Source: Heliocidaris tuberculata (taxonomy: Eukaryota; Echinodermata; Echinoidea; Camarodonta; Echinometridae). Taken from it: a stretch of DNA of 64,000 nucleotides. A model generated the notes under the pieces. That model searched no databases, was not told the origin of the DNA, and worked only from the letters and a program-made list of their open reading frames with translations. The DNA lies in NCBI GenBank assembly GCA_025618425.1, contig CM046852.1, positions 4,424,816 through 4,488,815 on the forward strand, read 5' to 3'. The translations under genes were made by a program, and so were the position numbers. Below are positions 22,766 through 33,849 of the stretch, piece after piece; position 1 is the first letter of the stretch; each line of letters opens with the position of its first letter.

Positions 22766-25570
22766 ATTAAAGGTCAAGCGAAGAGGATGATGATGTCGAA
22801 GAAAAAATTGTTTTTAAAAGAAACAACAAACAGACAACACAGAACAAAAAATATGAATAAAAAAATTATTGCTCGATGAACAAAATTGGGTCAATGAACT
22901 GTTAGTCATATTTTAGACGGACAATGGGTTTTGTTTTAGGCGAGAACGCCCCGAGGTAGGCAGAGAAGGGGGAGGGGGTGGGAATGGGGAGCTTCCGGGC
23001 TGCCGCCATTAGAATCATAATTGTTAGCAGTTATTATTTGCTTTAGATGGTGATCGAGAGTTAGTGAGCCGGATGTAGATATGGAAAGGATTAGCAATGA
23101 TTGCAAAAATCTGGATTTAATTTCGAAGAGAGGGGGATTATGCTGTGTCATCCAGGAGCTGAAATTAAGTCATTGTTTTGACGATGACATAGATAAGAGC
23201 AAACTCAGGCAGTTTCATTCACTTCACATTCATGTCAACTATTACAGTCAGTCAGGACCAATATCGACTTTCTACTATCCCTAACAATAGTGGATTGTCG
23301 CTATTGTCCAATCACTACCAATGGGGGCGCATACGCAACACACGTTGGGGAAATTTTCTCCTGGATCGAAAAATAAATTCTGGGTTCCTCATCTATCATA
23401 GCTACACGATTTCAAGGAATCTCATATTTCCAGTTCATTTATTCATAGCCTAGCGTGTAGAATTGTGACAACATTAATTATTTGTTCTATGATATATTTT
23501 GGTGTTGAAATTAGCCAACGCGGATGTATGTTGCAAGCATATTTCAGTATTGTGATTACAGGCGTGGAGAGAATTGAATTCTTTCATAAAATTAAGAAGA
23601 AAAAAAAAGTATTTGTAATATTCCGTCTCATATCATACAAAGCATCAGCTCTTCGAACCCTTTCCAAAATGTGCAAATTGTATTTTGACATCATCATGGT
23701 CATCAGAGTTGCATTGTGAGGCAAGCAGGCAACACAGAATGCAAAAGACCGATGGCCTAAAATATTTTTCTCATTTCATTCCTTCAGAGGAGTTTGCTAC
23801 TTGCTGAGATTTCTATCCCCTTCCCTCTCTCCCCACCCCTCCCTCGCTCTTTCTCTTTCTCGCTCTCTCTTCAGAGGGTACCAATCACCAAACAATATTT
23901 TGCTCTGTATGTTAGGTGTTCCATGTCGCTATATATTCGAAACTTGAGCTTCGAATGTCGATTCTATGAAGAGATATTGCAAGTTAAAATACACTCCCAA
24001 TAAACAAAAAAGCGACTTGTGAGGCGACTAGTTACGCACCAGTACGCTCTCGTTTAGCATGATTAGTGGAATAATGACCGGCGAGGAACCGAACTCGAAG
24101 TTGGGTTCCGCGCGAGGGGGTTTTATGTTTTCCTCATTTTCTTCACACTCCTTAACCGTTAACCCATAGAAGGCCATGCATGAAAAGTGTTTTGAGGTTG
24201 ATTTTATACGTTCTAGCTGTACAATTTTTATTTTTTATTTTTTTATTTTTTTATAAAAGTAAATGGTACACTTTAAAAAAGAGAACAAGTTAAAATAAGG
24301 GATAATATGTCAACCCCTGGTTTTCTTAGACTGGGAGACTTATATCTATCACAGGAAGGATAATGGGGACAGGTCATAGAGAAACGCCCGAGATTTAGGG
24401 AGCTCGATTTTCAAAGGGGGGATGGGAAGTCTTCAAAAAAAATGGGCTGACCACAAAATAACCATTGCCAAGAAACGATTCGGGGAACCTCTATCATCGC
24501 GCCCAAGCACAAGGGCTTGGAGAGCGATCGAGTTGGCAGAGGGGTGCAGACACGGATCAAGGAATGGGGGCAATCCAACCAACAAACACCGCGAAGGGGT
24601 ACATGTCATTTGGTAGAAGGGGGTTGGGGCAGGGGTGGGGCTAAACATTTTGTTTCGGGTGGACGGATAGAGAATAAACCTTCGAAAATTGGTGCAAAAT
24701 ATTTGATGTAGTTTAAAAATTGAATTTTTAAAAGGAATGCCCGTTTTGTCGATATGAATATATTGACTTAGGAAAGAAACACGAGATGGTTAATGTTCAT
24801 ATCTTTAAAAAACCCCACCTAAACAAAACAAAAAACGTATTGAAATGCATCCCTTCACAAATGTACCGTTAAGCAGAGAAGGAATATTTATGAAATAGTT
24901 TTTAGAACAGCAATGATGAGTAAGAACCAAAAGAAAGAAAGAAACCAAAAAATATATATTACCAGCCAAAAAAGGGAAAGTCAGTGGTGAACCTGGGAGA
25001 TGATCAGGGAGATTGTTGAAAGCAAATTATAATTGTACATAAGAGGGGTATAACAATTAAAAGAAATACAATTCTGTATTTCTATCTCCTATATCTGGTC
25101 GTACAATAATCAAAATTGTTTAAACATACTATATTTTTAACTATCTGTTATTCTCCCAGGTTCCCTTGTTTTCTCTTCATCCCTCGTGATATACTTTTTT
25201 ACACTTCACCGTGTGGTTTCTGAAACTCAATCGGGGCGGATTTCGCTGCATCCGTTCGCGATCGTGGATTGAGTTGTCTTACATAGAAACTGGACCGGGA
25301 TCAGCGCCCATAATCTCCCGTCTTTCCAAGGTTTGTTTAGCAGGGCTTTCTGCCTGTATTGAACGGGGGCTGAGGGGAAGCCGAAAATCAAGCGCTCTAT
25401 TGCTCTCGAATTAGGAATGACCGACTTATTTTGTTGGTGCAGATTTGCTAACTCATAATGTGGTATATTATACTTTTTTAACAAAAGCTTTTTCTAAAAT
25501 TATGGCGATAACATGATGCTGTCTTTCCTCAATGAACCGTGCACCTGTAAAAACAAGTATTAGGATAACT
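22766..25570. other. Unassigned DNA between the GAA block and the retrotransposon
   Basis: No gene recognised. About 24405-24660 is GC-richer (GGGGCAATCC, GGGGTGGGGC) and may be a degraded repeat. Around 25211-25480 open frames of 67 and 85 codons overlap on opposite strands, without domain pattern or splice context. Confidence 0.35.
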
Positions 25571-25826
25571 GATTGATTGATTGATTTTATTTGCCAAGCC
25601 TCTAACATACAACAATAAAAGAATATCAGATCAAAATTATGTAAACTTGAACAGGATAACCCACGAAAGCTCGAGAGCTTATTTCCAGTGGGGTCCCCAA
25701 CATACAAAATTAATTAGTTCAATATGTATTATTTACAGACTGAGAAGAATTTTTTTTTTAAGAATAATAAAAATGATAACAAAAACAACATTTATAACAT
25801 GTAATAATGATTATAATAACAACAAC

Positions 25827-25895
<69 letters not shown>

Positions 25896-26045
25896 AAGAT
25901 GATGATGATGACGAGGAGGAGGAGGAGCAAAAAGAATAATAAAGAATATGTTGAATCTCTAAAACGTACAAAAACAAAAGTATATACAAACTTAGACAGC
26001 ATGAACCTGGCAGAGAAAAGAAAAGTGTTCTTTCTTCTGGCAATT
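25571..26045 (-). other. 3' UTR and tail of the retrotransposon
   Basis: After the stop codon (reading the minus strand) come a compound triplet microsatellite, then TTTATTGTTGTATG, AATAAA (25586-25591) and (ATCA)4 (25571-25586). A signal followed by a short tandem tail is the usual 3' terminus of CR1/L2-like elements, so this side of the element is complete. Confidence 0.75.
25818..25930. repeat. Compound AAT / GAA / GAT / GAG triplet microsatellite
   Basis: (AAT)n at about 25828-25866, (GAA)n at about 25867-25898, (GAT)n at about 25898-25911 and (GAG)n at about 25913-25927. It lies within the retrotransposon 3' UTR. Confidence 0.9.
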
Positions 26046-27335
26046 TCAATCATATACCATGTCATTTGCTTCTCTCCTCTGACTCTCAAGTGATAGGTAT
26101 TCCCTTAATTTCCTCTTAAAAAGAGCAAAGTTTTCTATTTCCTTTATATAATTAGGAAGGGTATTCCAATGTTTGATGGCAATGTAATAAAACGAATTTT
26201 CAATGCTACCTACTCTTTCTGGTAAGTTAAAGTTGAATCTGCTATTTCTTGTATCATAATTATGTAAGTCAGTAACAAGATTGAAGTTGGATCGAATATA
26301 ATGATTTGACCTAGTATGATATATTTTATGCACGTGATGCAATACGAGTTGTTTTGATCTTTGGTTAACTTCAAGAAAACCAGCTTTAGAAAGTTCGCTG
26401 TAGCCAACATGAGTTCTTGGACCAGAACAGTTGATGAATCTCACCATTTTGTTCTGTATAATTTTCAACTTCTTTTGTTCTAACTTGTTTATGTTACTAT
26501 ACCATACAGGGTTAGCATAGTCAAACAAACATTGAATAAGAGCAAAACAGAGTATACGTCTTGCTTTTAAATTCAAACAATTTTGATATCTGTACAAAAA
26601 TTTTAGACGAGAATTTGCTTGTTTTACTACTGATTCTACTAAAGAAGAAAATGAAATTGCGCTAGCCAACTCAATGCCTAAATACTTCACAGATTCTTTT
26701 CTCTGAATTACTTGATTATTGTGTGTCACTTTGAATTCAAATGACTTTTTAGAACTACTTTTAGAACAAAACAAAATGCTTTCTGTTTTGCCCAAGTGTA
26801 AAGAAAGCTTATTATCAGTCATCCAATCGACACATGTAGATAGCTGTTCACTGAGCTTCTCCTCAAGAAATTTTGGATTAGGATTTGAATAGAGTAGTAC
26901 GCTGTCATCAGCGTACAATAATAGTTTACAGTCTTTTATACAAATACACATATCATTGATATAACTTGTAAATAGAATTGGGCCTAAAATGCTTCCCTGA
27001 GGAACACCGCATGTTATCGGCATTAGTTTGGAACGAATATCATGAATGGCCACTACTTGGTGTCGATTGGACAAGTAGGATCTGAACCATTCTAAACTTG
27101 CCTTGTTAAAACCCATTATTTCTAACTTTTTCAACAAGACGCCATGATTAACTGTATCAAAAGCTTTTTGCAGATCAAGGAGCACCATACCAACAAAGCG
27201 CCCTTGGGAAGTTTCTGTCCTCAAATAATCAGTTAAATGAATTAGACATGTTTCAGTCGAATAGTCATGTCGAAAGCCAGATTGAAATTCATAAATTATA
27301 TCATTTTCTTTGAAGTCTTTTTTCAATTTGAACAC
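26046..27335 (-). pseudogene. Retrotransposon frame segment: reverse transcriptase core and C-terminus
   Basis: The 429-codon frame starts just past the second frameshift. It carries EFQSGFR, the first catalytic block DLQKAFD (residues 54-60), GVPQGSILGPILF (110-122), the catalytic YADD box (141-144, about 26904-26915) and DNKLSLHLGKTE (174-185). The C-terminal domain ends with FKRKLREYL near residue 415, as usual for this superfamily. No in-frame stop is seen inside, so the catalytic core itself looks intact. The stop codon is at 26046-26048. Confidence 0.9.
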
Positions 27336-28509
27336 AGACCGATTTTTCCAGAATTTTTGATGCTACGCTTAAAACACTAATAGGTCTATAATTGGTTACA
27401 TCAGTTTTATCTTTCTTTTTATAAAGTGGAGTCACTTTTGCTATTTTCATATCCTCAGGAAAAGTGCTCGTCAAGATAGATAGGTTCATTAAGTAACTTA
27501 AAGGCTTATATAAAACCTTCGCACCATCTTTCAGAAATTTAGCTGGAATCATGTCTAACCCAGTACTTTTTGATATATTTAATTTATGTAACTCATTGAA
27601 AACAAATTGTTCACTGATTGGTGATAACTCGAAGCTGTTTTCAAGTACACCTTTTCTTTCGTAAAACTCACGAATACAATCATTGTCTGCGCTGAAAAGA
27701 TTTTTACAAGGAGGGAGTTTGTCTACTAATTTGGCTGCCACATTTGTAAAATAAGAATTGAATTCATTAGCAATGGCCATCTTATCATGACATAATTCCC
27801 CATCGATTGTAATGACAGATTCTTGTTCTTTTCTCTTCTTACTTTTTAATCCTAAGCTTTTCAGATTCTGCCAAAGTCTTTTCGAATCTTGTTTATTTTC
27901 TTCTATCTTGTTTTGTAAGTATTCGAGCTTAGCCTTTTTCACCTCTCTTTGGACCATATTTCTTAATACTCTGTATCTTTTAGAGAGCGTCTCATCTTTT
28001 GCTCTTTTCCTCATTTTTTTGTATACTATATTTCTCTCTTGAATTAGGGAAAGAATATCTTTAGTCACCCAATTTTCTGATCTTTGTTTTATTCTTACCC
28101 GTTTCTGTGGCGCTATCATATTCAAAGTTGAGATAAAAACATGTTGAAATATTGACCATGCCTCATTTACATCTGTACAGTCAGTTATTCCTGACCAGTC
28201 AACAGCAGACAGTAGAAGATTGAAAGTCTGTTCTGTATATTTTTTCATGGATCTAATAGTACTAGTCCTGTGATGACCTATTGCCAGTCTAATATTTTTC
28301 CGTGTACAGAAAGTACAAGAATGGTCGCTAATACCAAGATCAATGATACCACTTTGACTTATTCTATTTTCTTTGCTACAAATAATATGATCCAGTAGAG
28401 AAGAACATGTAGGTGTAACGCGCGTTGCGTCTTTAATGAGTTGACTAAACCCGTGAAGACTCAACAAGTCAATATATTTTTTAGCCAATGGCGATTTGTG
28501 AAGAGACAA
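27301..28509 (-). pseudogene. Retrotransposon frame segment: endonuclease C-terminus and reverse transcriptase N-terminus
   Basis: This frame continues the endonuclease directly after the first frameshift. SLLDHI (about residues 37-42) and SDHS (about 61-64, catalytic Asp-His) complete the APE fold. A Lys/Arg-rich linker follows. The reverse transcriptase N-terminal part includes KSTGLDMIPAKFLKD, PLYKKKDKTDVTNYRPISVL and ASKILEKS. The frame opens at TTG (28507-28509) and lacks its own ATG, as expected for a mid-protein fragment. A second one-base shift near 27335 ends it. Confidence 0.88.
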
Positions 28510-29588
28510 ATATTCATGTCTCCTAAAAGAATAATTTCGTCATCCTTCTTTAGTATATCAAAAGAACTGGACAATTCCTCGATAAACAAATTGTTCTTAG
28601 GAGGTCTATACAGAACACCCACAACAATTGGTTTTGATCTTGGTATAAGCAAATTAATCCACAATGATTCCGCATCTCCTGTACATATATCATCAATAAT
28701 ATTAAATGCAATATCATTTCTGATATATAAACATACACCACCTCCAGAGCCAGAGGGTCGATCACGGCGTATGATTTTATATCCGTCTATTTCAACTTCT
28801 TCATCATTTATGGAATTATTTAACCATGTTTCAGTGAAAGCAATAATAGACAGGCTTATTCTTTTAAAAAGAATTCTAAGTTCCGATATCTTGTTCAGAA
28901 TAGACCTCACATTAAGGTGTAAGAAATGAAGACCTTTGCCGTTAAACTTTTCTTCAAATTCCTGATAAAGAGAAATTTTTTCATCTGTGAGGTTTGGCAG
29001 AATTGTTTTTGCTTTCACTTGGTTTTCAGGTGTTTGACTGACCCTTAAATAGTTTTCTTTGAGTCTATCATCAATTTGGTTTTCTTTCTCTAGACAATCG
29101 TCCGTAAATAATGAATCACAGAAAGATGGCAGACTACATGTTAAACAATTCCAATTCTCATTAGGGCATTCATATAACCTACAGTACTCTGATGAACTTA
29201 TAGCTTGACAATCAGTGTGAAACCATCTTTTACAATTAGAACACAAAAGGCCGCATTGATTAGATTTGACTGGCTTATCACAGTTTCCACACGGGAACTT
29301 ATATTTCCGACCGTCACCTAATTTATTCGGACCATCACTTAATTCTGTCAGACTTTCACTTAATTCGTTACCCTTCTTACAAATTGAAGGTAGTTCTCCC
29401 AGTCTTTCATGTCCACCTTGGATGGTCTGAAGGCTGGTTTGAAGGCTGGTTTCAGTCGTGACCTCTGACTGACTGCGCTGAAATCCAAAGATCTCCCAGA
29501 AACAGCTTCGGCATAGGATCTTACATGGCCGCTGCTCTGCTCTTTGCAAGGTTGACTCAGGTTTACTCGGTAGAGTGCTTGATGCCAC
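28461..29588 (-). pseudogene. Retrotransposon frame segment: PHD finger and N-terminal APE endonuclease
   Basis: The 375-codon frame carries a C4HC3 PHD finger at residues 100-151: C100-x2-C103, C116-x2-C119, H124-x2-C127 and C148-x2-C151, with W146 just before the last pair. An APE-type endonuclease then runs from about residue 221: HLNVRS (catalytic Asn), FTETWL (catalytic Glu), RRDR, GGGVCLYIRN, YRPP and LLGDMN (Asp/Asn pair). The domain is cut before its C-terminal SDH motif, because the frame shifts at about 28510. The last 17 or so residues of this frame are out of phase. In related elements the endonuclease nicks target DNA to prime reverse transcription; the PHD finger is assumed to bind chromatin or protein. 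Confidence 0.88.
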
Positions 29589-29764
29589 CTCGCTCCATGT
29601 CGACTGCTTGTATCCAGATCAGACGACCGCTGAGTCAAGCCCTGGTCTCGTGTTGTTCGTTGGTCAGCACGGTTGATTCGGCGTTGCAAGTTGCCTGCCA
29701 AGATTCGTTGACCAGCTCTGTTGAGGTGAACAAAAAGAAGGGTTAGAGAATTTATTTCAAACAC
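29360..29764 (-). pseudogene. Upstream (ORF1-like) fragment of the retrotransposon
   Basis: A 134-codon frame contains SYAEAVSGRS, a type of motif often seen in the N-terminal or ORF1 region of non-LTR elements, and an Arg/Gln-rich stretch. It overlaps the PHD-endonuclease frame by about 230 bp in another phase. This suggests a further frameshift near 29390-29400, or that it is the end of a separate ORF1. Which phase is ancestral between 29360 and 29588 cannot be settled by eye. It has a weak start and could be 5'-truncated. Confidence 0.5.
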
Positions 29765-30030
29765 CGAATTGTTTCAATGATTTACATTCGAAATTTATAA
29801 ATACTAATTGCTTCACAGCAGTATAAAAAGGCAAAGTTCATACATCCGGTATACAAATACTATTATTGATTCAAATATTTGAGAGAGAGAACAAAAAAAT
29901 AATGTTATAGCGCTTATATTTGTAACATGAAATAAGTTATTCATGCAGGTTTTCAAAATTACACTCTTCTGTTCAGTATCTTAATCTGAAATACTAGTTT
30001 GAACAAAAAAGACAGGTAAATAGAAGAAGG

Positions 30031-30034
<4 letters not shown>
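29765..30034. other. AT-rich flank of the retrotransposon
   Basis: Unassigned. It may contain the element's 5' UTR, but no boundary or target duplication could be recognised. Confidence 0.35.
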
Positions 30035-30073
<39 letters not shown>

Positions 30074-30144
30074 GAGATGGATAGGGGTGTGAGGGAAATG
30101 AAAAAGAAAGAGAAAGAGAGATACCGAGAAAGAAATAGATAAGC

Positions 30145-30177
<33 letters not shown>

Positions 30178-30249
30178 GGAGAGAAAGAGAACAGAAAGAA
30201 AGAGATAGAGGGAGACAGGGAGAGACAGGGAGAGATAGATATGTATATC

Positions 30250-30288
<39 letters not shown>

Positions 30289-30290
30289 AA
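30035..30290. repeat. GA-rich tract
   Basis: (GA)n at about 30038-30071 and 30252-30288, with imperfect GA/GATA between them. Minus-strand frames of 98-113 codons are artefacts. Confidence 0.9.
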
Positions 30291-32223
30291 GTGGTGACAA
30301 TACGTGACAAATGATTGAAACTAAGAATAAAAAAAGTTGGAAAGATCAATCTTTATGGGCGGGAAAAAACTTCTCACAAATTGTCCTCTTGGTTGATTTA
30401 GCAGACGACAGATGTAGGAGGGTTATCTGAAGTGAGTCTCGTCTTGAGTACAACTAAGATAAAGATTTTGAATGCGTCCCTCTAAAAAATCACCATCGTG
30501 ATATGAGAGTCTTTATTATCACAACCATTGTCGATAATCATCCACGATATTAAACGATGAAACGGTCTTTCACCTCCCTTAAATTTATTATTCTAAAAAC
30601 ATTTTAATCAGTTTATTGAAATTTTATGAATTTTTCTCTCGCCTTTGACCACCACTTAAAGTTCTGTGTTATAAAAAAAAATAGATATCAAGGCTTCAAC
30701 TTACATAACCTTCCCAAAATTCCAATACGTTTGAAGTTGTTATTAAACAATGCAGGAGCTATAAGGAACAAAATATCAAGCTAGGATGTCTTTTTTTATT
30801 TCTATGAATCTTTGATTTACATGCATAAGAGTATAATTGGAATAATTTGTGTCTCAATTATTTCAAAATATTACGTCTTTAAAGTATGTTACAAAGTTTA
30901 TTTTCCGACTCAAGAGTGAATATAATTGTACTGTACTTATCTCCAAATTGGTTGATTTTTGTGCCATGTTATGATAGGACCAGGATATGTCAATGTTGCT
31001 TCATAGAATCAGTAACTGAATTATCAATAGTCATCTTTTGACTTTGGAACACCTTTATGAAACAAATATGGTTCTGTAACGTAATCAATGATTCAGTAAT
31101 AAAATGTCATTAATAATATTAATATTGATTTCATCCATGAAATCACTCTTGAGGTTGGTTTTGTCCTTGAAATTTATCGAAGAGGTATATTTCGGTTACC
31201 AACTCCCCACTGTTATATTTTGACACCTGATATAACGGTACATCAATAATCATTATCATCATTATTTTTAATTTTTCTTTAAAAATGTTACGGAACCTCT
31301 ATCATGACTGTTTTGTCGACGTAACTGTCACATCACGGTTAGATTGATGATCTTGATGATATCAATGTAACTTATTTTACAAATTGTTTACATAATGTTT
31401 TATTACTTTTGCAGTTTGTATTAATATTGTATTTCAATTGCTGTAAAACATGTACAGTTCATTCTGTTACTGCTAATCAATTAATCAAATTAAATTGAAT
31501 TAAATTACCGATATCCAAGATGCTTGGAAAGTTCGTCAGGATGGATACACTACCTTTAAAGCAATAAAGGGCATCTCGAAAACATCTTGGCGCCAATAAT
31601 CAACTATGGCACTAACCCACCTTTGCGCCTCGGCCGACGACACCCGATAGCTCATCAGACAATGACCCGATGTTCTCCGAACACCTCCGGGAGTAGATCC
31701 GGTGTCTTCCGAACGGTCCCGAGGGAGGCTTCGTTCATAATCGGCCTTGTTGTCGAATTAGGGCGATGTCCTGCGCTGGGACTGTTGTGACGTGATTGGT
31801 CCAGACATAGGTGACGAAAATTAATGATCCCCCGCTCTTATCTTTTTGAAAAATAAGATTATCACATAGCCTAAGATAAGTGGTGTCTGTGTGGGCATTT
31901 TCTGAAGTTGCCATGCTTTCGGCTTGTTTACAAGTATTTTTTTTTAAAATTTGTTTCGTTTCCATGGACATACAGGTACAGGTATTTGTACTTTCAGAGT
32001 ATTTACTGAAAGGCCGAATAATAACAGTGCGATGTAAATCTAATTAAGATGGTCCACATCAAAGTGGTTAGCTGTTTGTCGAAATTACATGCGCATTTTA
32101 AAACACGAAGAAATCAAAGCATTTGATATTTCTGGACGGTTCCCATCGGGAGTGAATATTCACAATTGAAAGCTTCTGGTTACGTCATGTGTAGAAGTAA
32201 ATGTAGATAAAAAATGACGTAAG
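30291..32223. other. Unassigned AT-rich DNA
   Basis: No gene recognised. A GC-richer patch at 31590-31800 has a 67-codon plus-strand frame without a domain pattern. Confidence 0.4.
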
Positions 32224-32294
32224 TGCCGTGCCGGGGACTGAACCCAAGACCTTCGTATCTTCAGTCAATTATTCAAACCATTCGACTACGATAC
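32224..32294 (-). repeat. tRNA-Phe-like SINE head or tRNA pseudogene
   Basis: On the minus strand TAGTCGAATGG matches an A box. TTGACTGAAGATACGAAGG matches the anticodon stem-loop of tRNA-Phe (GAA anticodon, GACTGAAGAT). GGTCTTGGGTTCAGTCCCC matches the variable loop and T arm. The acceptor stem is not conserved and T-stem pairing is imperfect, so a functional tRNA is unlikely. Confidence 0.6.
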
Positions 32295-32980
32295 ATAATG
32301 CTATTGTAACAGTCGTACTGGTTAATTGTATTGTTGTTGATGATGATGGTGGTGATGATGGTAGTGATAATAGTCAGAATGATAATGATCGTGAGATCAG
32401 AGGCGTCATCGACCCAATGGAGGGGAGGCTGTGACGTCGACTTTTCAAATTTCTGTCAGCAAAATAGCAAAAACGCAAAATTTATATCAGCATAATTATA
32501 TGAAAGTTGTCGACGAACTCTTTTCTGCCTGTTGGAAAAATTCGCATAATTCCTGTCGAAAGAAAAGAAGGCCTTTCTCGGCAAAGTTGACCCCCCCCCC
32601 CTCCCCCACTTCAAAAATTAGCCAAGCGACTCCCCCTGAATAAGTATACTGTTGGTATACTATTCCTCTGTTCCGATCGTGTGTTCATACAACGAATATG
32701 AGAAAGTTTAGACTATTGTCTCATTTTTTTTCTCTTCAGGAATCATGGAACAGACCAAAAATGACGCATCGATGCTTAAAATGAAATACATGTGTCCAAA
32801 TTCTTGAGCTTCTGGGTGAATCAGAAGTCACATGACCGCTGTGAGAAAGACGAGAGAATGTCGCCGGGATTTAGCTCTGGGAACCGTTTTACGACTTTAC
32901 ATCCTTTCATGTTTTCAAGGGCTGGACAAAATCATTCATTTTATTATATCAAGTTGTTTTGGGTGTACCTGAAACGTTAA
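32295..32980. other. Unassigned non-coding DNA
   Basis: A short (GAT)-rich patch lies at about 32338-32370 and a C-run at about 32590-32600. No gene. Confidence 0.4.
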
Positions 32981-33052
32981 CCCTATGCCCTTGGGAGCCA
33001 AATAGCCCCTGTATCTAGCATATGGGAATAAGAGGATTCAAGAGTCAGTGGG
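32981..33052. mobile_element. 72-bp segment between TTAA sites
   Basis: TTAA at 32977-32980 and 33053-33056 flank a segment starting CCCTATG. Its other end, reverse-complemented, starts CCCACTG. CCC-starting ends at TTAA resemble piggyBac-type insertions. The matching motif at 1752-1758 supports a family. The repeats are very short, so this is tentative. Confidence 0.3.
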
Positions 33053-33056
33053 TTAA

Positions 33057-33245
33057 TTTGGTTCATAGTTATGGTTATGTTAGTTGGTCTAGATGTTAGC
33101 TGTATAGCTTCTTTGTCTCCCCTATAAAGACCGATTCGGATGGACTCTCGTTCAAGATCGAGTCGCGTCTTTCGGATGATGACGTACAGTGGTGTAACCC
33201 AGGTCTTAATCATCATCTGATTGCTGCACATCTGTAAAACCCCAA

Positions 33246-33279
<34 letters not shown>

Positions 33280-33794
33280 CACAATAATATTGTTGTTTTC
33301 ATCTTCGTATACCAAAAATATAATTGTCACTTCAGTTGTGGCTTTACTCCAATCGAATCATTCAATGTCATTTTGTCATAATCAGTCGCTCACTTACGAT
33401 ACAAACAACCATCCACAACGTTACGTCATTGTTGATGATATTGATCGTGTAATTATAGGCAAGAGTCTATTAAGTATTAGACCTATATAATTATAGACGA
33501 AGCTCTTGGGATGTGCTCTGATTCGATTGTGACGTATGCGTCCGTTTCTCCGAATGAGCACTTTTTATTGCGTCACATTCAGAAGGTTATATATGTAGTA
33601 CACAGTGTTCAATAAAGAACAAAAATACATAGACATGTATAAACTCAGTGAAGCTCGAGACACCCGATAAGTTGAAATATTATCTTACATTATACAAGAA
33701 GAGTTAAGGAGGAGATGGAGAATGAGATACAGAATAGAGAAAGAGGGTGGGAGGCCTTAAGCGATAGAGAAGGTAAGAGGGGAAGGGAGATATG

Positions 33795-33846
<52 letters not shown>
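33057..33846. repeat. (CA)n and (GA)n microsatellites in unassigned DNA
   Basis: (CA)n at about 33247-33276 and (GA)n at about 33798-33846. Between them is AT-rich unassigned sequence. Confidence 0.8.

Positions 33847-33849
<3 letters not shown>

Larger units (their letters stand above)
25571..29764 (-). mobile_element. Jockey-superfamily (CR1/L2-like) non-LTR retrotransposon, frameshifted
   Basis: On the minus strand the order is: upstream frame, PHD finger, APE-type endonuclease, reverse transcriptase, 3' UTR with microsatellite, AATAAA (25586-25591) and a terminal (ATCA)4 tail (25571-25586). No LTR, RNase H or integrase is present. APE endonuclease plus a YADD reverse transcriptase and a short tandem 3' tail place it in the Jockey superfamily. 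CR1, L2, Rex1, Crack and Daphne cannot be separated by eye. Two clear one-base frameshifts split the main frame, and a third is likely near 29390, so this copy is probably dead. The 5' end may be truncated; nothing upstream of about 29764 could be tied to the element. Confidence 0.93.

Noticed and set aside
22245..22777. Poly-Phe, poly-Ser and poly-Lys frames of up to 175 codons
   Set aside because: They are translations of the (GAA)n block.
28441..28929. 162-codon plus frame
   Set aside because: It is antisense to the endonuclease domain; motifs are on the minus strand only.
29525..29746. 73-codon plus frame
   Set aside because: It is a shadow of the retrotransposon's minus-strand coding sequence.
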